Of a stretch of 7,308 bases of DNA, positions 1-5,815 are shown in pieces. The DNA lies in the NCBI GenBank assembly GCA_964606405.1, contig CAZSGH010000076.1, forward strand, positions 1 through 7,308, in the 5' to 3' direction. This stretch comes from GCA-002282575 sp964606405 (lineage in GTDB: Bacteria > Pseudomonadota > Gammaproteobacteria > Thiomicrospirales > Thiomicrospiraceae). A model generated the notes under the pieces. That model saw nothing but the letters and a program-made list of their open reading frames with translations. It ran no database searches and was not told where the DNA came from. The translations under genes were made by a program, and so were the position numbers. Within the stretch, counting starts at the first letter, position 1, and every line of letters starts with the position of its first letter.

Positions 1-373
1 TGGTTCTGTGGTCGAACAAGAAACGGGTGTGCCAAGTGAGCGTCCTTTAATTGCCGCTGCGATTGTGAATCGTCTGAAAAAAGGTATCCCGTTGCAAATG
101 GATCCGACGGTGATTTATGGGTTAGGTAGTCGCTTCGATGGTAATATTCATAAAAAAGACTTGTCTGATCCATCGCCTTACAACACCTACATGCACAAAG
201 GCTTGCCACCAACGCCGATTGCTTTAGCCAGTGCGGAATCAATTTATGCGGTGTTGCATCCCGCCAATAGCGAAGCGATTTATTTTGTTGCGAAAGGTGA
301 TGGCAGTCATCAGTTTTCAGTGACTTTAGAAGAACATAATGCGGCTGTACGCAAATATCAGTTAGGAAAGTAA
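1..373 (+). CDS. mltG: Endolytic murein transglycosylase MltG, C-terminal part (5' end outside window)
   Basis: This is the last 123 residues of MltG (YceG family). The first complete codon is at position 2 and the frame is open to the left edge. MltG is an inner-membrane enzyme facing the periplasm that cuts nascent glycan strands and is thought to terminate their elongation. The visible part is the catalytic YceG domain. It begins GSVVEQETG, where the first Glu matches the catalytic Glu of the E. coli enzyme. DPTVIYG (residues about 34-40), the YNTY motif (60-63) and GLPPTPI (67-73) follow, and it ends with the HPANSEAIYFVAKGDGSHQF stretch typical of the family C-terminus. The N-terminal membrane anchor and LysM-like part lie outside the window. 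The GTG at position 8 is an internal Val codon. The gene ends 4 bp before tmk, in the usual mltG-tmk-holB order. Family assignment is secure. Confidence 0.95.
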   Translation, partial: GSVVEQETGVPSERPLIAAAIVNRLKKGIPLQMDPTVIYGLGSRFDGNIHKKDLSDPSPYNTYMHKGLPPTPIALASAESIYAVLHPANSEAIYFVAKGDGSHQFSVTLEEHNAAVRKYQLGK

Positions 374-377
374 AAGC

Positions 378-1001
378 ATGAGTGGACGTTTTATTTCGAT
401 CGAAGGCATGGATGGCGCAGGTAAAACCAGTGTGATGTCGACGCTTGTGCAGTGGATATCATCGCAAGGACAGGACGTTATCACCACGCGAGAGCCTGGT
501 GGCACGCCCTTGGCGGAGTCGTTGCGTGACCTGCTGTTAGCGCCACGTGAAGAAAAAGTCGATGACGATACCGAGTTATTATTGATGGTGGCCGCAAGAA
601 CACAACATGTCAAAACGCATATTCAGCCTGTCTTATCATCAGGGAAATGGGTGGTTTCGGATCGCTTTTTTGATGCGAGCTTCGCTTATCAAGGTGGTGG
701 ACGTGGCATGTCGAGCGAGCGTATTGCCAGCCTGCATGAGTGGGCGATCGGTTCGTTTGCCCCCGATTTAACGCTGTTACTCGATTTGCCTGTTGCGGTT
801 GGTAAAGCGCGTGTTGCAGGGCGAGGCGAGGAAGAGACTCGTTTTGAATTAGAGCAGATGGCATTTTTTGAGCGGGTACGTACTGCTTATTTAGCGCGAG
901 CAGCGGCAGAGCCAAGTCGCATCGTCATCATTGATGCCACGCAATCGCCAGAAGCGGTACAGGCAGATGTCGTGCGTGCGTTACAAAGTCGGTTTGTTTA
1001 A
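378..1001 (+). CDS. tmk: Thymidylate kinase (dTMP kinase)
   Basis: Cytosolic enzyme that phosphorylates dTMP to dTDP with ATP, an essential step of dTTP supply. At 207 residues it has the normal family length. The P-loop is GMDGAGKT at residues 10-17, with Lys16 the expected phosphate-binding residue. TREPGGT (37-43) and the DR motif at 95-96 belong to the dTMP site, and AYQGGGRG (103-110) is the family signature. An Arg-containing lid lies at about 145-156 (AGRGEEETRFE). Gly at position 13 of the P-loop with basic residues in the lid resembles the E. coli type II enzyme rather than the yeast type I form. The start is supported by an AGGAAAG ribosome-binding site at 364-370, inside the end of mltG. 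The stop overlaps the holB start by one base. Nothing looks damaged. Confidence 0.97.
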   Translation: MSGRFISIEGMDGAGKTSVMSTLVQWISSQGQDVITTREPGGTPLAESLRDLLLAPREEKVDDDTELLLMVAARTQHVKTHIQPVLSSGKWVVSDRFFDASFAYQGGGRGMSSERIASLHEWAIGSFAPDLTLLLDLPVAVGKARVAGRGEEETRFELEQMAFFERVRTAYLARAAAEPSRIVIIDATQSPEAVQADVVRALQSRFV

Positions 1002-1894
1002 TGCTGCCTTTTTGGTTAGCCCCACTCTATGAGCGATTTACTGCTCAGCAGTCGCAGCGCGGTCATGCCTTTCTATTTTTGGGTAGCGACGGTTTAGGGC
1101 AAGCGGCACTACTTGATGCGATTGCCTTGCATTGGCTGGGTGGTCAGCGTTTAGAGGATCACCCCGATGTAATTCGTATTGCACGATTGGAAGGTAAACG
1201 AGATATTGCTGTCGATCAAATTCGTGAGGTGACACAATGGGCGCAGCAAACGTCGCATGGGCATCTAGGCCGTGTGGTGATACTAGAACAGGCAGAATAT
1301 CTTAATACAGCTGCAGCGAATAGTTTACTGAAAACCTTAGAAGAGCCACCTGAAGGCGTTCGATTTTTAATCACGGCTTCGCGTGCGGGCAAATTGTTAC
1401 CAACTATTTTGAGTCGCTGTCAGCGTGTGCTTGTGCCAACGCCAGAAACCAGTGCTGCTCAACAGTGGCTACAAACTCAGGTTAAGGCAGCTAGCGCTGA
1501 AGAAGTGCGCTTAGCATTAACCCTTCATCATGGTGCGCCTTTAGCAGCACAAGCTTGGCTTATCGAAACAGGATTAAGCGATTGGCGTGATTGGCAAAAA
1601 CATTGGCAAGCCAGTCAACAGAATTGTCGAGTGACAACGAGTTTAAGCGATTGGGCAAGAAAAGACGCCGAACGCTTTTGTCGTCACTTGGGGCAACAAG
1701 CTTATTTGGATGGGCACGCGGGTAATTTTATTGCTTGGCAGATGGTGCGCATTGTTTGGCAAGTGCAGCGCGCCTTGCGTCAGAATATCAGCAAAGAGAT
1801 TTTGCTCGATAACCTATTATTAGCTACCGATAACCTACTGACTGGCGTTTCGCCTCAGTTGAATTTATCGGGACGACGAGGAGCTTTAGCATGA
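1001..1894 (+). CDS. holB: DNA polymerase III delta prime subunit (clamp loader), no zinc cysteines
   Basis: Delta prime is the rigid stator subunit of the clamp loader that opens the beta ring and loads it on primed DNA. Seen here: an AAA+ fold with a degenerate Walker A at residues 28-35 (GSDGLGQA, no Lys, as expected for the non-ATPase delta prime), RVVILEQAEYL in the Walker B place (91-101), LLKTLEEPP (109-117), and the SRC arginine-finger motif at 138-140. IREVTQW (74-80) matches the VREVTE segment of E. coli HolB. The region between the first helix and that segment is about 20 residues shorter than in E. coli and lacks the four-cysteine zinc module; the only cysteines are 140, 209 and 227. 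The total of 297 residues is also below the roughly 334 of E. coli. No clear Shine-Dalgarno precedes the ATG, which sits in TAATG, so translation is probably coupled to tmk. The weakly conserved C-terminal half cannot be assigned in detail. Confidence 0.93.
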   Translation: MLPFWLAPLYERFTAQQSQRGHAFLFLGSDGLGQAALLDAIALHWLGGQRLEDHPDVIRIARLEGKRDIAVDQIREVTQWAQQTSHGHLGRVVILEQAEYLNTAAANSLLKTLEEPPEGVRFLITASRAGKLLPTILSRCQRVLVPTPETSAAQQWLQTQVKAASAEEVRLALTLHHGAPLAAQAWLIETGLSDWRDWQKHWQASQQNCRVTTSLSDWARKDAERFCRHLGQQAYLDGHAGNFIAWQMVRIVWQVQRALRQNISKEILLDNLLLATDNLLTGVSPQLNLSGRRGALA

Positions 1895-2673
1895 CGGGAT
1901 GGATGGATACCCATTGTCATTTATGTTTATTAAAAGAAGAGCAAGGTAGCACGTTAGCGGTAATGCAACGGGCGCGCGCTAACAACGTGCATCGTGTACT
2001 CGATGTCAGTACGGGCAAAGATAATTGGCGCTGTGTGCTCGATAATGCTTTGGCGTTTGATGATGTTTACGGTGCCATTGGTATCCATCCGACCAGCGAA
2101 GCAATTTATGCAGAGGATGACTGGCAAACAATGGCGACCTTAGCTGCGCACGAAAAAGTCATTGCTATTGGTGAGTGTGGGCTGGATTTTTATCACGCAC
2201 CAGAAAGAGAGTGCGGACATCAGTACGAGCGCTTTGAGCGTCAAATTGAATTGGCAAAACAGCTCAATAAGCCACTGATTATTCATACCCGAAATTCAAG
2301 TCCACAAACATTGGCGGTATTGAGAGATGTTGGAAAAGGTCTGGTAACTGGTATTATGCACTGTTTTGTTGAGGATAAAGAAACGGCACAGCAAGCGTTG
2401 GATATTGGCTTTTATATTTCTTTTTCTGGGATTTCGACCTTTAAGAATGCTGCTTTAGTACACGAAACGATGAGTTATGTGCCTTTAGATAAACTACTGA
2501 TTGAAACCGATGCGCCTTATCTTGCTCCCGTGCCTCATCGTGGTAAGTTAAACGAACCAGCATACGTTGCGCAAGTTGGCGCTCGGGTTGCAGAGATTAA
2601 GGGGTTGCCGATTGACGTGGTCGTTGCGCAGTTAGAGCTCAATGCCAGACGCTTGTTTGGCATAAGCCTTTAA
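1891..2673 (+). CDS. TatD-family metal-dependent hydrolase, YcfH-like (putative DNase)
   Basis: A TIM-barrel amidohydrolase-fold enzyme of the TatD family, 260 residues, the usual length. Members bind two metal ions and several act as 3'-5' exonucleases on DNA; the exact substrate of this YcfH-type copy is unknown. Expected metal ligands are visible: DTHCH (His8 and His10), GECGLDFY with Glu95, IIHTRNS with His132, MHCF with His157, and ETDAPYLAP with Asp207. GIHP at 64-67 and the C-terminal NARRLFG helix are also characteristic. Its ATG overlaps the holB stop in ATGA (4 bp), and a good GAGGAG ribosome-binding site lies at 1878-1883, so it is the last gene of the mltG-tmk-holB operon. In many beta- and gammaproteobacteria a pilZ gene sits between holB and this gene; here, as in E. 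coli, there is none. Position next to holB points to the ycfH paralogue rather than tatD proper. Confidence 0.93.
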   Translation: MTGWMDTHCHLCLLKEEQGSTLAVMQRARANNVHRVLDVSTGKDNWRCVLDNALAFDDVYGAIGIHPTSEAIYAEDDWQTMATLAAHEKVIAIGECGLDFYHAPERECGHQYERFERQIELAKQLNKPLIIHTRNSSPQTLAVLRDVGKGLVTGIMHCFVEDKETAQQALDIGFYISFSGISTFKNAALVHETMSYVPLDKLLIETDAPYLAPVPHRGKLNEPAYVAQVGARVAEIKGLPIDVVVAQLELNARRLFGISL

Positions 2674-2680
2674 AAAAACA

Positions 2681-2746
2681 GTCATTCCCGCGAAAGCGGG
2701 AATCTATTTTCTTGATTTTATGGCTTCCCGCACGCGCGAGGATGAC
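2681..2746. repeat. Composite palindromic intergenic repeat (dRS3/REP-like)
   Basis: The left half is a perfect 20-bp dyad, ATTCCCGCGAAAGCGGGAAT (2684-2703), fitting the ATTCCC-N8-GGGAAT form described as dRS3 in Neisseria and similar to short palindromic repeats in many other Proteobacteria. The right half at about 2724-2746 (CTTCCCGCACGCGCGAGGATGAC) is a decayed partner. Its end, CGCGAGGATGAC (2735-2746), is complementary to the left end GTCATTCCCGCG (2681-2692) with two mismatches, so the element can also fold as one larger inverted repeat. It starts 7 bp after the tatD-family stop codon and runs into the 3' end of aat. The dyad and the partner are seen directly. That it is a dispersed family in this genome is inference, since only one copy lies in the window. 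Confidence 0.7.
2684..2710. terminator. Possible bidirectional terminator between tatD-family gene and aat
   Basis: The 8-bp GC-rich stem ATTCCCGC/GCGGGAAT with a GAAA loop lies between two convergent genes. Read rightward it is followed by CTATTTTCTTG, a broken U-rich tail. Read leftward it is followed by GACTG and then seven U residues (complement of the A run at 2672-2678). Neither tail is ideal because the U-run does not directly abut the stem, but placement and stem strength make termination on both strands plausible. The aat coding region itself ends inside the same repeat, so the aat transcript would include the hairpin. Confidence 0.45.
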
Positions 2747-3485
2747 GAAGTATTGAGTTATTAGATGTCCTAGAATTTAAATCGCGCCAATTGCCTCGTT
2801 GTTCGGGATAGCTCAATGCCTGATCAAGGCGAGTTAAAAACTCGTGTCGACTGATTTCTTTTGCACCGAGAGACAACAGGTGCGTTGTGCTAAATTGGCA
2901 GTCAATGAGTTGAAAATCCCATTGAATCAGTTGTTGGCAAAGGGTTGCTAGTGCAACTTTTGAAGCATTATTGGCTTTGGCAAACATGGATTCGCCAAAG
3001 AAGATTTTACCCAAAGCAATGCCATACAAGCCTCCGACGAGTTCGTCATCTAGCCAGACTTCGACTGAGTGAGCATGACCTTGTTGATGGAGTTGTTTAT
3101 AGCCAGCAATCATTTCGGGCATAATCCATGTTTCGTCGCGCGTATAGGCGCAAGCATCGATAACCGAATGGAATGCCGTATCGTAAGTGACGGTAAAACC
3201 ACCGTTACGTATGACTTTGGCGAGGCTGCGGGTGAGGTTGAACTCGTTAGGAATAAGGATGGTGCGCGGATCGGGACACCACCATAAAATGGGGTCTCCT
3301 GAACTAAACCAAGGGAAAATACCGCGCTGATAAGCAGCTAATAACCAGTCTGGCGTGAGTGCGCCGCCCATTTGAATTAATCCTGCGGGATCCTTTAGCG
3401 CAAATCCTGTCGCAGGAAAAAAAGGCGTATCATCTGGGGCTGCATAACGAACGCTCGCCCCATTGTTTAAGGTTAGCCAATGCAT
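2718..3485 (-). CDS. aat: Leucyl/phenylalanyl-tRNA-protein transferase, with repeat-derived C-terminus
   Basis: Cytosolic enzyme that transfers Leu or Phe from aminoacyl-tRNA to proteins with N-terminal Arg or Lys, marking them for ClpS-ClpAP degradation (bacterial N-end rule). Family motifs are clear: AYQRGIFPWF (residues 51-60), DPILWWCPDPR (64-74), HAHSVEVW (137-144), GESMF (164-168), DCQ (195-197) and LGAKEISRHEFL (206-217). The protein has 255 residues, against about 234 for E. coli. Part of the excess is a C-terminal tail of low complexity, and residues 247-255 (RHPRACGKP) plus the stop are encoded by the palindromic repeat at 2681-2746. The start ATG has only a weak GGA about 9 bases upstream. 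It lies 71 bp downstream of trxB on the same strand and may be co-transcribed with it. Convergent with the tatD-family gene. Confidence 0.95.
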   Translation of the reverse strand: MHWLTLNNGASVRYAAPDDTPFFPATGFALKDPAGLIQMGGALTPDWLLAAYQRGIFPWFSSGDPILWWCPDPRTILIPNEFNLTRSLAKVIRNGGFTVTYDTAFHSVIDACAYTRDETWIMPEMIAGYKQLHQQGHAHSVEVWLDDELVGGLYGIALGKIFFGESMFAKANNASKVALATLCQQLIQWDFQLIDCQFSTTHLLSLGAKEISRHEFLTRLDQALSYPEQRGNWRDLNSRTSNNSILRHPRACGKP

Positions 3486-3512
3486 TGAGCATTATCCAGA
3501 ACAAACACACTT

Positions 3513-3555
3513 GGAATGTCTAAAAACCAGCGAAGCGAAGTTTTTAGACATTTCC
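3513..3555. repeat. Long hairpin-forming inverted repeat between trxB and aat
   Basis: A perfect 13-bp inverted repeat, AATGTCTAAAAAC (3515-3527) and its complement (3540-3552), extends by two further G-C pairs past one bulged base to 3513 and 3555. The 12-base loop contains a tandem CGAAG. It begins one base after the trxB stop codon and stays upstream of the aat start. It is not a textbook intrinsic terminator: the run of five T is inside the stem, not after it. It could act as a processing or 3'-end stabilising structure for trxB mRNA, or partly limit read-through into aat. The symmetry is seen; the role is inferred. Confidence 0.7.
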
Positions 3556-3556
3556 A

Positions 3557-4501
3557 TTATTCTTGCTCTGCAAGGTAGCGCTCTACATCGAGTGCTGCCA
3601 TACAACCCGATGCCGCTGAAGTAATCGCTTGGCGATAAACTTGATCAGCAACGTCGCCTGCTGCGAATACACCTGCAACGCTGGTAGCAGTCGCATTTCC
3701 TTCGATGCCACTCTTGACTTTAATATAGCCATTAACCATTTCAAGTTGACCATCAAAAATGCCTGTGTTAGGGCTGTGACCAATCGCAACAAACACACCT
3801 TGTAGTTCGATATCTTTTTTACTGCCATCGCGGTGTTTTAAGCGAACGCCAGTAACGCCCGTTTTATCACCAAGAATTTCATCGATTTCGCTATGTAACT
3901 CAAGGGTAATATTGCCGTGTTCAACCTTGTGCATTAGGTGGTCAATCATGATTTTTTCGGCTTTAAAACTGTCACGACGGTGTACCAGAACGACTTCTTT
4001 AGCGATATTGGATAGGTAAAGCGCTTCTTCGACCGCGGTATTGCCGCCACCGATGACTGCGACTGTCTGTCCACGATAAAAGAAACCATCGCAAGTCGCA
4101 CAGGCAGAAACACCTTTGCCTTTAAATGTTTCTTCGGAGGGGATGCCTAAGTATTTAGCCGATGCACCAGTCGAGATAATCAACGCGTCAGCAGTATATT
4201 CGCCCATGTCGCCACGCAAGAAAAAGGGGCGTGTTTCTAAATCAACAAAGTTAATGTGATCGAAAACAATCTCTGTGCCAAAACGCTCAGCATGCTTTTG
4301 CATGCGTTCCATTAGGGCAGGACCTTCAACTCCCTGATCATCGCCTGGCCAGTTGTCGACTTCGGTGGTGGTTGTCAGTTGACCGCCTTGTTGCATACCC
4401 GTGATCATCACTGGCTTTAAGTTGGCGCGTGCCGTATAAACAGCAGCACTATAGCCAGCAGGACCTGAACCGAGAATTAAAACTTGGCAATGTTTAGACA
4501 T
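3557..4501 (-). CDS. trxB: Thioredoxin reductase (NADPH)
   Basis: Cytosolic FAD flavoprotein that passes electrons from NADPH to thioredoxin, supporting ribonucleotide reductase and protein disulfide reduction. At 314 residues it is close to the E. coli length. Seen in order: FAD dinucleotide-binding GSGPAG at 11-16, GGQLTTTTEVDNWPG (39-53), the redox-active CATC disulfide at Cys134/Cys137 within SACATCDG, the NADPH-binding GGGNTAVEEA (151-160) with HRRDSFKA (174-181) giving the NADPH-selective Arg residues, and the C-terminal FAD motif GVFAAGDV (277-284). All key residues are present. The start is supported by GGAG (complement of 4510-4513) eight bases upstream. It is divergent from prfB, with 202 bp between the start codons, and upstream of aat. 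The gene is bracketed by two related short repeats in inverted orientation, described separately. Confidence 0.98.
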   Translation of the reverse strand: MSKHCQVLILGSGPAGYSAAVYTARANLKPVMITGMQQGGQLTTTTEVDNWPGDDQGVEGPALMERMQKHAERFGTEIVFDHINFVDLETRPFFLRGDMGEYTADALIISTGASAKYLGIPSEETFKGKGVSACATCDGFFYRGQTVAVIGGGNTAVEEALYLSNIAKEVVLVHRRDSFKAEKIMIDHLMHKVEHGNITLELHSEIDEILGDKTGVTGVRLKHRDGSKKDIELQGVFVAIGHSPNTGIFDGQLEMVNGYIKVKSGIEGNATATSVAGVFAAGDVADQVYRQAITSAASGCMAALDVERYLAEQE

Positions 4502-4703
4502 GATGATGGCTCCGCAATGTAATACATAAATTATCTTGTAAGTTTATCCGATGATGTTATCAATGGGAAGCGCTAAAAACTTCGCCTTTTGTACTTTTGA
4601 ACATCATAAAGTGAATAATGAATAGATATTGTTATTTTTGTTCTTTATGTCCTTATCTAATATGCGTTAAAATAATGGGTTTACAGTAATTTGGAAAGCA
4701 GAC
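4502..4703. promoter_or_regulatory. Divergent trxB/prfB intergenic region, promoters expected
   Basis: This AT-rich gap separates two genes transcribed away from each other, so it should carry both promoters. For prfB, TAATAT (4658-4663) and TAAAAT (4668-4673) are -10-like, 41 and 31 bp before the start codon, but neither has a convincing -35 box at normal spacing. For trxB, GATAAT on the minus strand (complement of about 4531-4536) is -10-like, and TTGATA lies farther upstream than ideal (about 22 bp spacer). prfB has a GGAAAG ribosome-binding site at 4693-4698. The region also holds one copy of the short repeat shared with the trxB 3' end (4562-4585). Specific promoter positions are tentative. 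Confidence 0.4.
4562..4585 (+). repeat. Second copy of the short repeat flanking trxB
   Basis: These 24 bases, ending in CTAAAAACTTCGC, match the reverse complement of 3535-3558 at 20 of 24 positions, including that 13-base block without mismatch. The two copies lie in opposite orientation just outside the two ends of trxB, both with the CTTCGC end facing away from the gene. The copy at the 3' side is also one arm of the hairpin at 3513-3555; this copy lacks an adjacent long complementary arm. Whether it is a dispersed genomic repeat cannot be judged from one window. Confidence 0.5.
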
Positions 4704-5799
4704 ATGGAACTGGCTGGTATCTATGCCCGCATTCGCGACCTCAATGAGCGTTGCGGATTGCTTCGGGGGTATCTTTGACTACGACACTAAGTCGGAAAAA
4801 TTACAAGAAGTACAACGCGAGCTTGAAAACCCTGATGTGTGGAATGATGCCGAGCGTGCGCAAGCCTTAGGTAAAGAGCGCGTGGCGCTCGAAAAGGTTG
4901 TAACGAATTTAGATCGGATTACAGAAGAGCTGACTTCGCAACAAGAGTTGCTAGAAATGGCAGAAGCAGAAGATGATGAGGAAACGGCAAACTCTGTTAT
5001 CGAAGACTTAGCAACAACACAGGCGGCTATTGAGAAACTTGAGTTCGCCCGTATGTTCAGTGGTGAAATGGATCCGAATAACTGCTATCTTGATATTCAG
5101 TCTGGTTCTGGTGGTACAGAGGCGCAGGATTGGGCAAATATCTTGTTGCGGATGTACTTGCGTTGGTTAGAGTCAAAAGGTTTCGAAGCTGAGTTAATGG
5201 AAGTGTCCGACGGTGATGTGGCAGGGATTAAGAGCGCCACCATCCACGTTAAAGGGGAGTATGCTTACGGCTGGTGTCGTACCGAAACAGGTGTGCATCG
5301 TTTGGTGCGTAAATCGCCATTCGATTCCAATAACAAGCGACATACTTCCTTTGCTTCTGTGTTCGTGTCGCCTGAAATTGATGATGATGTCAAGATTGAC
5401 ATTAATCCAGCCGACTTACGTATCGACGTGTATCGTGCTAGTGGTGCGGGTGGTCAGCACGTTAACCGAACTGAATCAGCGGTACGTATTACGCATATTC
5501 CAACCAACACGGTAACACAGTCGCAAGCAGGACGCTCACAGCACTCGAACAAAGATGAAGCGATGAAGCAGTTGCGTGCGAAGTTGTATGAGTTAGAAAT
5601 GAGTAAGCGCAGTGCCGAAAAACAAGCGTTAGAAGCCACTAAATCTGACGTAACTTGGGGTAGCCAAATTCGCTCTTATGTGTTGGACTCGGGACGCATT
5701 AAAGATTTGCGCACCAACGTCGAAGTGGGTAATACGCAAGGCGTATTAGATGGCGATTTAGACATATTTATTGAAGCTAGCTTAAAAGCTGGGCTGTAA
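4704..5799 (+). CDS. prfB: Peptide chain release factor 2 (RF2), expressed by programmed +1 frameshift
   Basis: RF2 recognises UGA and UAA stop codons in the ribosomal A site and triggers peptide release. The gene is read as 4704-4775 joined to 4777-5799: 24 codons, then an in-frame TGA at 4776-4778 that is bypassed by a +1 slip on CTT, continuing with GAC (Asp25). The product is 364 residues, against 365 in E. coli. Visible motifs are SPF at 204-206 (stop-codon recognition) and GAGGQ at 247-251 (catalytic loop), followed by HVNRTESAVRITHIPT. The residue two before GAGGQ is Ala245, as in most bacteria, where E. coli K-12 has Thr246. ATG at 4704 is preceded by GGAAAG (4693-4698). A start at 4723 would avoid the TGA but would give an unrelated N-terminus, so it is not used. 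Expression is autoregulated: low RF2 slows termination at TGA and favours the shift. lysS follows after 16 bp, a widely conserved pairing. Confidence 0.97.
4764..4779 (+). promoter_or_regulatory. RF2 programmed +1 frameshift signal
   Basis: The site reads CGGGGG-TAT-CTT-TGA-C. It has a Shine-Dalgarno-like G-run (4764-4769), a three-base spacer, the slippery CTT codon (4773-4775) and a TGA followed by C, a weak termination context. The ribosome slips from CUU to UUU and resumes at GAC (4777-4779). Compared with the classical AGGGGGTATCTTTGAC, only the first base of the stimulator differs (C for A), which removes one possible pair with the 16S rRNA tail. Confidence 0.95.
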
Positions 5800-5801
5800 A
5801 G

Positions 5802-5807
5802 AAGGAA
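5802..5807 (+). promoter_or_regulatory. Ribosome-binding site of lysS
   Basis: AAGGAA lies eight bases before the ATG at 5816, in the 16-bp gap after the prfB stop. It fixes the lysS start and supports co-transcription with prfB without a separate promoter. Confidence 0.75.
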
Positions 5808-5815
5808 TTAAAATA

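Noticed and set aside
8..10. GTG at position 8 as a real start codon
   Set aside because: The frame continues upstream to the window edge with Gly-Ser, and the similarity to MltG starts mid-domain, so this is an internal codon of a gene cut by the window.
362..1235. Open reading frames on the minus strand opposite tmk and holB (362-613, 610-915, 1038-1235)
   Set aside because: They lie fully antisense to well-supported genes, resemble no family I recognise and have no ribosome-binding context. They are shadows of the coding strand.
2684..2703. The palindrome as a CRISPR repeat unit
   Set aside because: There is a single dyad with one decayed partner and no regularly spaced direct repeats or spacers.
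3069..3287. 72-codon plus-strand open frame inside aat
   Set aside because: It is opposite the most conserved part of aat, and its translation shows no family features.
3583..3828. 81-codon minus-strand open frame within trxB in a different frame
   Set aside because: It overlaps the conserved FAD/NADPH region of trxB, and its translation has no recognisable motif.
4723..4778. ATG at 4723 as the start of RF2, or prfB as a pseudogene because of the TGA at 4776
   Set aside because: The upstream frame from 4704 encodes a typical RF2 N-terminus (RIRDLNER...LLRGYL) leading exactly to the known frameshift signal. The residues read from 4723 up to the shift site are unrelated to RF2.
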